Positions 42,965 through 50,256 of a DNA stretch of 64,000 bases are shown in pieces. The stretch covers positions 1-64,000 of the forward strand of contig CAWGGS010000002.1 in NCBI GenBank assembly GCA_963822095.1, given 5' to 3'. The notes below the pieces were generated by a model that had not been told where the DNA came from, made no database searches, and was given only the letters and a program-made list of their open reading frames with translations. The number at the start of each line of letters is the position of its first letter. Position 1 is the stretch's first letter. The stretch comes from CAWGGS01 sp963822095 (lineage in GTDB: Bacteria; Desulfobacterota; Desulfobulbia; Desulfobulbales; Desulfocapsaceae). A program made the translations under genes and the position numbers.

Positions 42965-43229
42965 GGTTCATCCGAATAAAGCGTACTTTTGTAAAGCTGA
43001 AAGGAACAATCCGGCAGAGTACATCGCTTCCGGCCGCTCCTCTGTGGCCTCATCGGCCGGTACACCACGGCTGACAGACAGGCCGTCCCTGGCCTGCTGT
43101 CAGGTGCCGACGTCCTGTCCGCACCCCTCCGGGCCTTGGATGGTTCCCCGACGCGGGCCTTCGCGAGGCGTCCTCCAGCGACGCCCTCGCCTCCCGCGTT
43201 ATAGATACGTACGATCAAGCGGATGGACC
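42965..43229 (+). mobile_element. MITE-1 copy C, intact, 265 bp with 8-bp target duplication
   Basis: Flanked by the perfect direct repeat ACAATTTC (42957-42964 and 43230-43237). Left end GGTTCATCCGAATAAAGCGT; complement of right end GGTCCATCCGCTTGATCGTA. Interior matches copy B closely, including the GGCCGTCCCTGGCCTG block, though the 10-bp hairpin has lost one pair. The right duplication overlaps the stop codon of the downstream minus-strand CoA-transferase gene, so the insertion hit the last bases of that gene and restored them. No coding capacity. Confidence 0.92.
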
Positions 43230-43235
43230 ACAATT

Positions 43236-45119
43236 TCATGAAGAGAGTGGCTGCTTTTTCTGGTTTTCAAATTCCATCACAACACGAATTTCACCCGCAT
43301 CGGTGGGAGATGTTTCGGCATTGGGATAGTGTTTTTTGAAGACCTGCAACATCGCTTGATTTTCCTCCAGGATCGCGGCTGTGAAACCTGAAAACCCGTT
43401 TTCCCTGGCAATTATTTCCAGTTGGGGAAGCAGGTGAGAAGCCATACCCATCCCTTGGTAATCCTCCCGGACGACAAAGGCTGTTTCGGCAAGGCCGTTG
43501 CCTTCGTCGGCGTACGAGCCGATGGCAACTATATCCTGGTTTCCGCCTTTCTGGACGAGACCGACCAGAGATATATTCTGATGATAATCAACACTTGCCC
43601 ATTGCTGTTGAGCCACTTCATGTGAGAAAAGTTTCATTTTGTAAAAAAATCTCAGAAAAATGGTCTCTTCCTTGAGGGAGTAAAAAAAATTTCGGTACTC
43701 GAATTCATCCGAAGGGAGCAAGGGGCGGAATTCAACGATCTTTCCGTTGGGCAGGACATGGCGGGTTTTGTACCCTTCAAGAAACAGGAGATCATCCTGG
43801 ACCGGAGGCAGCTGGTCGGAAAATATATAGTGGTATTTCTTGGCAGCATCTATCAGGTCCTCCCGAAATTTAGGATGAGCTATCTGGGCAAGTTCCATGA
43901 CTCTTTGATAAATGCTTTTGCCCTTGAGTGCCGCGATACCGTATTCGGTCACGACAAAGTTAACATCCCCGCGGGTTGTGGCAACCCCGGCACCTTCACT
44001 TAAGCTGGAGACGATCCGTGAGACTTTGCCGTTCTGAGCTGTTGATGGAAGGGCGATTATGGAAAATCCTCCTTTGGACATCGAGCTGCCACGCAGAAAA
44101 TCGACCTGATCCCCGATGCCGCTGTAAAACATGTGGCCCATGGAATCGCTGCACACCTGGCCAGTCAGATCGACTTCCAGAGCCGAGGAGATGGAAACCA
44201 GATTATCGTTACGCGCTATCACGGTTGGGTCGTTGACATACTCCGAAGAGCGGAAATAGAACTGAGGGTTGTTGTCGACATACTGATAGAGTTGCTCCGA
44301 TCCCATGCACAGAGATGCAACCACCCGTCCTTCCAGCAGGGTTTTGCGTTTGTTGGTTATAACCTTTTTTTGCAGAAGAGGAATGAAGGCATCGGTGATG
44401 AGCTGGGTATGGACCCCGAGATCCTTTTTCCCTTCCAGGTAGGGCAAAATAGCATAGGGCAGGTGACCGAATCCGATTTGCAGTGTAGCCCCGTCGTCTA
44501 CCAGTTGACTGACGTAATACCCGATGCGTGATGCAATCTCCGGGTTCTTAGTCAACGGGATGGACTCCACCAGAGGCTCTTCAAAGGGAACAAAGTAGTC
44601 GATTTCATCAATGTGGATGATCCCGTCTCCCCAGGTACGGGGCATCCGCGGATTGACCTGGGCAATGACAAGACCTGCAGCTGCTAAGCCTGATCGGGTG
44701 ATGTCGACGGAAACCCCCAGGCTGCAGAAACCATAGGCGTCCGGAGGACTGATCTGGACCAGGGCCACATCGAGGCCGATACAGTGGGATTCAAATAACT
44801 TAGGGATATGCGACAGATAGGCTGGTATGTAGTCGATTTTTCCCTCGAAAGCGGCCTTGCGCATTTTGGCGCTGATAAAAAAGAGCTTTAAGGCAAATCG
44901 TCTTAAAAAATCGGGATCGTCTATGTATTGGGAAAAGGTGGACGACAGCATTTGATAGACCATGACATCCTGAAGCACGGGGTTGCCCACCATGTTACGA
45001 ATCAGGTGCTGCGGTTCACCGCATCCGGTCCCGATGAAAACGCGGCTGCCGTTTTTAATTTTGGAAATAGCCTCCTGGGCATCGACCAGTTTAGTGGGAC
45101 ATTGGCGTTTTAGATCCAT
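43236..45119 (-). CDS. Acetyl-CoA hydrolase/CoA-transferase fused to a GNAT acetyltransferase domain
   Basis: 627 residues from ATG 45119, which has GGAGG five bases upstream. Residues ~1-440 are a complete class I-type acetyl-CoA hydrolase/4-hydroxybutyrate CoA-transferase: GSRVFIGTGCGEPQHLIRNM, LVQISPPDAYGFCSLGVSVD, DGATLQIGFGHLPYAILPYL and VVTEYGIAALKGKSIYQRV (Glu-Tyr-Gly with GL-type active loop). Residues ~465-615 are a GNAT fold with FVVREDYQGMGMASHLLPQL (acetyl-CoA-binding V/I-x-x-x-x-Q-G-x-G/A). The GNAT half might acetylate the enzyme or sense acyl-CoA. Upstream, 147 bases away, is an AMP-ligase, consistent with an organic-acid activation operon. Confidence 0.9.
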   Translation of the reverse strand: MDLKRQCPTKLVDAQEAISKIKNGSRVFIGTGCGEPQHLIRNMVGNPVLQDVMVYQMLSSTFSQYIDDPDFLRRFALKLFFISAKMRKAAFEGKIDYIPAYLSHIPKLFESHCIGLDVALVQISPPDAYGFCSLGVSVDITRSGLAAAGLVIAQVNPRMPRTWGDGIIHIDEIDYFVPFEEPLVESIPLTKNPEIASRIGYYVSQLVDDGATLQIGFGHLPYAILPYLEGKKDLGVHTQLITDAFIPLLQKKVITNKRKTLLEGRVVASLCMGSEQLYQYVDNNPQFYFRSSEYVNDPTVIARNDNLVSISSALEVDLTGQVCSDSMGHMFYSGIGDQVDFLRGSSMSKGGFSIIALPSTAQNGKVSRIVSSLSEGAGVATTRGDVNFVVTEYGIAALKGKSIYQRVMELAQIAHPKFREDLIDAAKKYHYIFSDQLPPVQDDLLFLEGYKTRHVLPNGKIVEFRPLLPSDEFEYRNFFYSLKEETIFLRFFYKMKLFSHEVAQQQWASVDYHQNISLVGLVQKGGNQDIVAIGSYADEGNGLAETAFVVREDYQGMGMASHLLPQLEIIARENGFSGFTAAILEENQAMLQVFKKHYPNAETSPTDAGEIRVVMEFENQKKQPLSS

Positions 45120-45266
45120 TTCGTCCTCCATGTCGGATCGGCATGTGTTCTTTGATCCGGAAGTTAGAGTATGAAATGATCATAGGCTGGAATGGAAAAA
45201 TAATCAAAGCTCATCTTTAAATCTGGGTTCCATGATATCTCAGGATTTTAAACCATACCTCGTGGT

Positions 45267-46787
45267 TCAGGTCTTCCCAAACAGTGTCTTGACCATTTTT
45301 CTGTCCACCGATCCATCGGCTGCAGTCGGGAACTTGCCGACAAATTCGACATATTGGGGCTTTTTGAAACTGGCGATACGTTCCCCGACAAAACGGATCA
45401 GTTCCGCTGCAGTCAATTCCGCCCCTGCGTGGAGGCGGCATACGGCCTTGATCCCTTCTTTCCACTTTGGATCCGGGACACCGATCACGACTGCTTGTGC
45501 CACGGCTGGGTGTTGCAGAATGACCTTTTCCACCTCCGCAGGATAGACGTTTTCACCGCCTGGTTTTATGAGTTCCTTGTCGGCTTTCCTCCCGGCGTAA
45601 AACAGGTATCCATCGGAATCGAAACGGCCCAGATCGCCGGTATGATGCCTGCCGTTACGGAAGGTGAAGGCATTGTCTTCCTCAAGACCCCAAAATCCCA
45701 GGAAAACCATTGGTCCTTTAACGGTAATCTCCCCAACCGTTCCCTGGGGGACGACCTGGTCCTGATCGTCCACAAGCTGTACGTCTGCAAGTAATATGAC
45801 TTTTCCCGCCGACCCCGGCCGCTCATCGTACTTTCCCATGCTTGTGAGACAAGAGGTTTCGGTCTGCCCGTACATTGCATAATAGTGGCCTTTGGTTACC
45901 GACTGAAAGTTTTCTATGACCTCCGGCGTTCCCAACCCGATGACGGCTTTCAGTGAGCTTAAGTCGAACGTGTCCTCTCCTGCAGCCTTGAGTATTGAAT
46001 CCAGTATCGGTGGGAAATCAAAGAATAGGCTTACCCCTTTGTCCTGGATAAGCTGTGCCGCGGTTCGGGCATCAAACTTGCTCATATTAATATTCAATAC
46101 TCCCGAGTGAAAGGCGCTGGTGGCCATGAATAGCCCGCCCACATGGAAAAGAGGAAGAAGGTTCAGGTGCACGTCCTTTGACGTAAGACCGAAGCCGGCA
46201 TTGAAGTGCATGTCGGCATGAAGCATGTTTCCGTGGCTTAAAAGTGCACCCCGGGGACGGCCTGCAACAGCGGCCGTGTGAATAATCACTAAACCGTCGG
46301 AACTTTTTACCTCGGCAGGCTCTATCTTACCGGGATTATCCAAAAGCGAGGCAAAAGGTGTTTCGTCTCCGAGATCGGCTTTGAGATTGTAAAAGGATTG
46401 GATGGATGTCAACTCAGCCCGCTTTGCTTGCAAAACCGGTTGGAATTCTGCGTCGATAAAAAGTATTTTTGGTTGGCAATCGTTTAAGTTGAAGCATATT
46501 TCATCAACCGACAGACGCCAGTTTATAGGTAAAACAATGGCGCCGAGAACGGCGGCTGCGCCGTAAATAAGAAAGAAATCAAGGCTGTTTTTTCCAAGGA
46601 CACCCAGGCGATCTCCTTTTTGAATTCCGGCACGATCGAGTCCAGAAGCCAGGCGTTCGACGTGGTGTTTGTATTCGGCAAAGGTCAGGTGACGATTATC
46701 GTCGACTTCGTGCCAGCATTGTTCCTTGGCAAAGGCGATCGCATTTCGTTTAATCAAATCATAGAAGGTAAGATCATAGAGTCCCAT
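45267..46787 (-). CDS. AMP-forming acyl-CoA synthetase with an atypical P-loop
   Basis: Activates a carboxylic acid to its CoA ester. 506 residues, typical for medium-chain or aromatic ligases. The phosphate-binding motif, normally TSGTTGxPKG, reads LVIIHTAAVAGRPRGALLSH (~165-184): the Gly and Lys positions are replaced (AAVAG-RPRG), leaving the shape but not the usual residues. Other motifs are standard: YGQTETSC (~303), GEITVKGPMVFLGFW, HHTGDLGRFDSDGYLFYAGR (~378-397) and the C-terminal PTAADGSVDRKMVK with Lys that closes on the acyl-adenylate. GGAGG precedes ATG 46787. It probably forms one transcript with the CoA-transferase/GNAT gene. Confidence 0.87.
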   Translation of the reverse strand: MGLYDLTFYDLIKRNAIAFAKEQCWHEVDDNRHLTFAEYKHHVERLASGLDRAGIQKGDRLGVLGKNSLDFFLIYGAAAVLGAIVLPINWRLSVDEICFNLNDCQPKILFIDAEFQPVLQAKRAELTSIQSFYNLKADLGDETPFASLLDNPGKIEPAEVKSSDGLVIIHTAAVAGRPRGALLSHGNMLHADMHFNAGFGLTSKDVHLNLLPLFHVGGLFMATSAFHSGVLNINMSKFDARTAAQLIQDKGVSLFFDFPPILDSILKAAGEDTFDLSSLKAVIGLGTPEVIENFQSVTKGHYYAMYGQTETSCLTSMGKYDERPGSAGKVILLADVQLVDDQDQVVPQGTVGEITVKGPMVFLGFWGLEEDNAFTFRNGRHHTGDLGRFDSDGYLFYAGRKADKELIKPGGENVYPAEVEKVILQHPAVAQAVVIGVPDPKWKEGIKAVCRLHAGAELTAAELIRFVGERIASFKKPQYVEFVGKFPTAADGSVDRKMVKTLFGKT

Positions 46788-46833
46788 TGAAGCAATCCTC
46801 CGTTACAAGTTTGTTTTATCTATAGGGAAACCA

Positions 46834-46888
46834 CTGCGAAACATTGGCCTTACCGCATCGGTATCCCAAGCTTTCATGTTTTGTTGCA
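46834..46888 (+). repeat. 55-bp direct repeat, copy R1
   Basis: Begins CTGCGAA and ends in the run AAGCTTTCATGTTTTGTTGC, matching 47251-47305 with no gap over 55 bp (about 42 identical). It lies 48 bp left of MITE-2 copy i. The 735-bp gap 46788-47522 is filled almost wholly by repeats and has no gene. Confidence 0.75.
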
Positions 46889-46935
46889 GATGGTGGGACA
46901 GGTTATCCTTTCCGTCGATTGTTTCATTTTCTTTT

Positions 46936-47104
46936 TTGATTACCACTCATGTTCAATTGCTGGTCCGGGGTGAAAGCTGTTTGTTTCTCGGGACGCCATG
47001 AACCCATCCATGGGGGCTTCGCTGCAGCCATCCAGGCTGCAGAGACCCGAAAAACGAACAGCTCTCACCCTTCCTTCTCGATAGGCTGAGATTCAGTGGT
47101 AATC
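46936..47104 (+). mobile_element. MITE-2 copy i, 169 bp with 10-bp target duplication
   Basis: Flanked by the perfect direct repeat ATTTTCTTTT (46926-46935 and 47105-47114). Terminal inverted repeat TGATTACCACT / AGTGGTAATCA is perfect over 11 bp. The subterminal arms also pair (GGTGAAAGCTGTTTGTTTCT against the complement of GAAAAACGAACAGCTCTCAC), and the centre has CTGCAGCC-ATCCA-GGCTGCAG, so the whole element can fold into one long hairpin. No coding frame. Matches 60892-61062 (inverted), 60048-60215 (degenerate) and the short 55337-55399. Confidence 0.93.
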
Positions 47105-47250
47105 ACATTTTCTTTTAAAAGAGAGATCTTGTTACCCGAGTGAAAGAAGATCGGATTGTATTGTGCAGACAAACATCACCTCTATTCCCTGGGGGGAATA
47201 TTCCTTTGAAGGTCAGTGGATGAACGTGATTTTAGTTTATATGAAATTCT

Positions 47251-47305
47251 CTGCGAAGCACTGGCTTTGCCATGCCGGAGTACTAAGCTTTCATGTTTTG
47301 TTGCA
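47251..47305 (+). repeat. 55-bp direct repeat, copy R2
   Basis: Partner of 46834-46888. The last 20 bases are identical in both copies. The two direct copies bracket MITE-2 copy i at unequal distances, so they are not its target duplication but an older duplication or a separate repeat family. Confidence 0.75.
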
Positions 47306-47355
47306 CCCTCAAGGGGTTAAATGGCCGGCCGGTCTGGTGTAGCCATACTGTTAGG

Positions 47356-47500
47356 TAGTGTCTGTCCATAAATGGTCCTTTTGCCCTAACCCTTCGTTGC
47401 TCTCAAAATTTAATCATCGGAATATCGAGCATATGCCTGTGGTTAAATTTATCGAGCGCCTCGATTTAGAACAAAATTTTTCATTCCTGGACTGACACTA
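47356..47500. mobile_element. Inverted-repeat element (MITE-3 candidate), single copy
   Basis: TAGTGTCTGTCCATAAATG at the left (47356-47374) and CATTCCTGGACTGACACTA at the right (47482-47500) are inverted repeats matching at 16 of 19 positions. The interior has a second palindrome (AAATTTAA ... TTAAATTT). 145 bp, non-coding. A convincing target duplication was not found and no second copy is in the window. It ends 22 bp from the universal stress protein stop codon. Confidence 0.7.
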
Positions 47501-47522
47501 GGTAAGGATGCAGGAATCGTCT

Positions 47523-47927
47523 TTAACCGGATGTCCTGTTCACACTCACGACCGGACAGGGGGCCCTTAAAATAATGTATTGCGCTGTTGATCCCAGGAT
47601 GATCTTTTGGGTCTTGGATTTTTTCTCCACTCCGACAAAAATCTGATCTATACTGTTTTCTTTTGCATACATTGTCAGGTCTTCACCAGGGGGCAAACCG
47701 CGTGCCAACTGATGGGTCTCACAGGAGATGCCTTGTTCTTGGAGAAATTGTCTGGCAAAAACCAGATCCCGTTCGGCTTTGCCTATATCCTCGGAGCTTT
47801 CGTTCGTTCCACCTCCCATGGAGGTTACGACAATGACCTTGGCTCCAAATGTCTCGGCATAGGTTCTTGCCAGAGAAAGGGCCGCCTTTGCCACAGCCGA
47901 GCCGTTGTATCCAACCAGGAATTTCAT
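47523..47927 (-). CDS. Universal stress protein (UspA family)
   Basis: 134 residues from ATG 47927, which has GGAG upstream and gives MKFLVGYNGSAVAKAALSLA; the frame runs on into the livF gene but that extension has no family character. It shows the Usp ATP-binding type: Gly-Tyr-Asn start, ARTYAETFGAKVIVVTSMGG (~22-41), IDQIFVGVEKKSKTQKIILG (~95-114) and STAQYIILRAPCPVVSV. The usual nucleotide motif G-x2-G-x9-G-(S/T) is present in altered form (GVEKKSKTQKIILGSTA). It follows livF by 32 bases as the last gene of the liv cluster, hinting at adjustment of uptake to energy state. Confidence 0.88.
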   Translation of the reverse strand: MKFLVGYNGSAVAKAALSLARTYAETFGAKVIVVTSMGGGTNESSEDIGKAERDLVFARQFLQEQGISCETHQLARGLPPGEDLTMYAKENSIDQIFVGVEKKSKTQKIILGSTAQYIILRAPCPVVSVNRTSG

Positions 47928-47959
47928 AATCCTCTCCTCTCCCTCCGGATGGGTGAACA

Positions 47960-48778
47960 TTACATCCAGCGTTTGCGCCGTTTGTAGGATTTTACTTCCT
48001 TAAAAGATTTTCTGCCGCCACCCTGGGTGATACCCATGTAAAACTCTTTGACGTCGGGATTCTCCTGAAGTTCTTTTGAGGGTCCTTCCAAGACTATCCT
48101 TCCTGATTCCATAATATAGGCATAATCGGAAATTCCCAGCGCGATTTTGGCGTTTTGTTCCACTACCAGGATGGTCGTGTTCATCTCCTTGTTGATGATC
48201 TTTATGTTCTCAAATATCTCTTTGACGAGCAATGGTGCAAGACCAAGGGATGGTTCATCGAGCATGAGCATCTTCGGGGCTGCCATCAACGCCCGGGCAA
48301 TGGCGATCATCTGTTGTTCCCCGCCGGAACAGTAACCGGCCATCCGGTGTGTGATGTTCGATAATCGCGGGAAATGCGTATACATCAGTGCATGATCGGC
48401 ACGGATCTTCTGTACGCCGTCTTTCCTGGTGATGGAGCCGACACGGATGTTTTCATCTACTGAAAGATGTTTGAAAACCCTTCGCCCCTCAGGGACCATC
48501 ACCGCGCCGAGTTTGACCACCTCGGTCCCCATCAGGTTGGTGATATCATGATCTCTGAAATTGATATAACCTTCCCGGATAAAACCGTTTTCCGGTTTCA
48601 ACAACCCACTGATTGCCCTCAAGGTGGTGGTCTTCCCGGCTCCGTTGGTGCCCAGCAGGGCAACGATCTTCCCCTTTGGGACATTCAGGCTGACCCCTCG
48701 AAGGACCTGGACGATATCATTATAAACGACCTCGATGTTATTGACCTGCAGTTGATATTTTTCCGTTTCCTTATCCAT
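47960..48778 (-). CDS. livF: Branched-chain-type ABC transporter ATP-binding protein LivF
   Basis: One of two ATPases powering a hydrophobic amino acid/organic acid (HAAT) importer. 272 residues: VALLGTNGAGKTTTLRAISG (Walker A ~40-47), the LivF-type VPEGRRVFKHLSVDENIRVG (~95-114), signature CSGGEQQMIAIARALMAAPK (~149-168), Walker B MLMLDEPSLGLAP, and switch His replaced by VVEQNAKIAL. The C-terminal ~35 residues, Lys/Arg-rich (KSFKEVKSYKRRKRW), are an extension not usual in LivF (~235). Separated from livK by 132 bases holding a 15-bp hairpin (48828-48869), so its expression is probably lower than that of the binding protein. Confidence 0.93.
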   Translation of the reverse strand: MDKETEKYQLQVNNIEVVYNDIVQVLRGVSLNVPKGKIVALLGTNGAGKTTTLRAISGLLKPENGFIREGYINFRDHDITNLMGTEVVKLGAVMVPEGRRVFKHLSVDENIRVGSITRKDGVQKIRADHALMYTHFPRLSNITHRMAGYCSGGEQQMIAIARALMAAPKMLMLDEPSLGLAPLLVKEIFENIKIINKEMNTTILVVEQNAKIALGISDYAYIMESGRIVLEGPSKELQENPDVKEFYMGITQGGGRKSFKEVKSYKRRKRWM

Positions 48779-48827
48779 AGGTCGTCTTTCAAGTAGTTCT
48801 GCTTGTATTCAGTGTCTGTCTGCCTAT

Positions 48828-48869
48828 TTCCCTTCCACACCGAAAACTGCATTGCGGTGTGGAAGGGAA
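48828..48869 (-). promoter_or_regulatory. 15-bp perfect hairpin between livK and livF
   Basis: TTCCCTTCCACACCG at 48828-48842 pairs without mismatch with CGGTGTGGAAGGGAA at 48855-48869 (12-base loop). Transcribed on the minus strand it lacks a following U-run, so it is more likely an mRNA-stabilising or attenuating hairpin than a full terminator. This position, after the binding-protein gene, is where many ABC operons carry such elements to raise binding-protein output. Confidence 0.8.
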
Positions 48870-48910
48870 TTGTACCTGCTTTGTCCAAGGGGAATTCTGC
48901 AAAACCCTTG

Positions 48911-50137
48911 TTATTTGATCTTGCCGGTGTACTCGGGAATAAAGGGTTTACCCACTGATGTAAACGCGCCGTTTTTTACAACGTACAATTGGAGCGTATC
49001 AACCCCTGTGTGATCGGTCTTCGAATAGGTGACCGGTCCGACGGTGGTGCCGGGGAAAAAGGCATTGTCGCCGTTCATTGCCTGGAGTTCGTCATACAAG
49101 GTTTCTTTCGTGATTTCTTTCCCTTTTGCCTTTGTCCGTTTGATGACCTCGGTTACCACCTGCGCTACCATCATGCCGTTTGTATAGTTATGGGAATTGG
49201 CGGCTTTTGCGTCGCGATTGTAGCGTTTTGCCAGCGCAAGCTGTTCCGTTGCGCCCGCACTGGGTTCATTGGTAATAATATAAGAGGTTGTCCAATAGAA
49301 GTTTTCAGCAGACGCTCCGGCAAGAGCGATCAGATCATTTCCGCCGGTGTAGTGACAGCCGAGGAAGGTGAGTTTTCCTGGCTCTCCGAAGGTTTTTGCC
49401 ACGAGGCCAAGACTGCTGGCATCTTTGAGCATGGTTGCAACAGGAGACTGGACGGTCTGGGAGATGACATAGCGAACGCCTTTGCTGATCAAACGCTGCA
49501 ACATGGCGGTATTGTCAAGGTTCTTGCCATGTTCGACCACTTCGACGATTTCTATTGGAAGCCCTGCGGCCACCGCTTTCTGCAGATCTTCAACGGGGCC
49601 CCTGCCGAAGGCCGAAGGATGGATGAACATCGCAACCTTGGGTTTGTCGCCTGTATTGTGTTTTGCAATATATTCTGCAAGGCCGATGGCCTGGGCGGAA
49701 TAGGAGGCGATGGGCAAAAAGATATAGTGTGAGTCAATGAGATTTCCGGCATGAAAGGATGCTGGAATAACGGGGATTTTTACTTCCTCGAAGTCCTTTT
49801 TTAAGGCCAGCGTGCTGCCCGTTGAATAGTTAAGATAGAAAACGATTCCCTGATCTAGGAAATCCTCGAAGTTTCGTTTGGTGATATCGGTCTTGTACTG
49901 GTCGTCCCTGATCGTACAGTCGATCGTGTCATCACCCAATACTTTGGTGTCGTTTACAAAGTGAAAATAATCTTCCACTCCTTTTGAGTAAGGGTTGCCG
50001 GCATCCGAGGTTGGGCCGGTAATAGCGAGCGACAATCCGAGTTTGTAAATCTTTCCGGCCAGCGCCTGGACGGGAAGAGTTATCATGGAAACAGCCACCA
50101 GCAGAATCATCCACTTTAACGCGTTAGTCTTTTTCAT
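48911..50137 (-). CDS. livK: Periplasmic substrate-binding protein of a liv-type (HAAT) ABC transporter
   Basis: 408 residues with a Sec signal (KKTNALKWMILLVAVSMITL ... ALA-G, cleavage near residue 28). The mature part is a type I periplasmic binding fold: YKLGLSLAITGPTSDAGNPY (~32-51), IDCTIRDDQYKTDITKRNFE, FLPIASYSAQAIGLAEYIAK, and KVAMFIHPSAFGRGPVEDLQ. It is longer than E. coli LivJ/LivK (~345-370) and resembles the group found next to acyl-CoA or aromatic-acid ligases, so the ligand may be an organic acid rather than leucine (inference). GGAGGAAAA before ATG 50137 is a strong ribosome site. A hairpin follows its stop codon. Confidence 0.9.
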   Translation of the reverse strand: MKKTNALKWMILLVAVSMITLPVQALAGKIYKLGLSLAITGPTSDAGNPYSKGVEDYFHFVNDTKVLGDDTIDCTIRDDQYKTDITKRNFEDFLDQGIVFYLNYSTGSTLALKKDFEEVKIPVIPASFHAGNLIDSHYIFLPIASYSAQAIGLAEYIAKHNTGDKPKVAMFIHPSAFGRGPVEDLQKAVAAGLPIEIVEVVEHGKNLDNTAMLQRLISKGVRYVISQTVQSPVATMLKDASSLGLVAKTFGEPGKLTFLGCHYTGGNDLIALAGASAENFYWTTSYIITNEPSAGATEQLALAKRYNRDAKAANSHNYTNGMMVAQVVTEVIKRTKAKGKEITKETLYDELQAMNGDNAFFPGTTVGPVTYSKTDHTGVDTLQLYVVKNGAFTSVGKPFIPEYTGKIK

Positions 50138-50256
50138 TTTTCCTCCTGAACGTTAGGTTGTGTTGATTTGTTACCTTGGTGAAAAGCTGCATTGCGGCCT
50201 TCTGACCGACTCGTTAAAATAGAAACTGTCAACGAGGGAGCACATTTCCGTAGAGG

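Noticed and set aside
46788..47522. Hidden gene in the 735-bp gap
   Set aside because: All of it is accounted for by MITE-2, MITE-3 and the 55-bp repeats; no open frame with a ribosome site.
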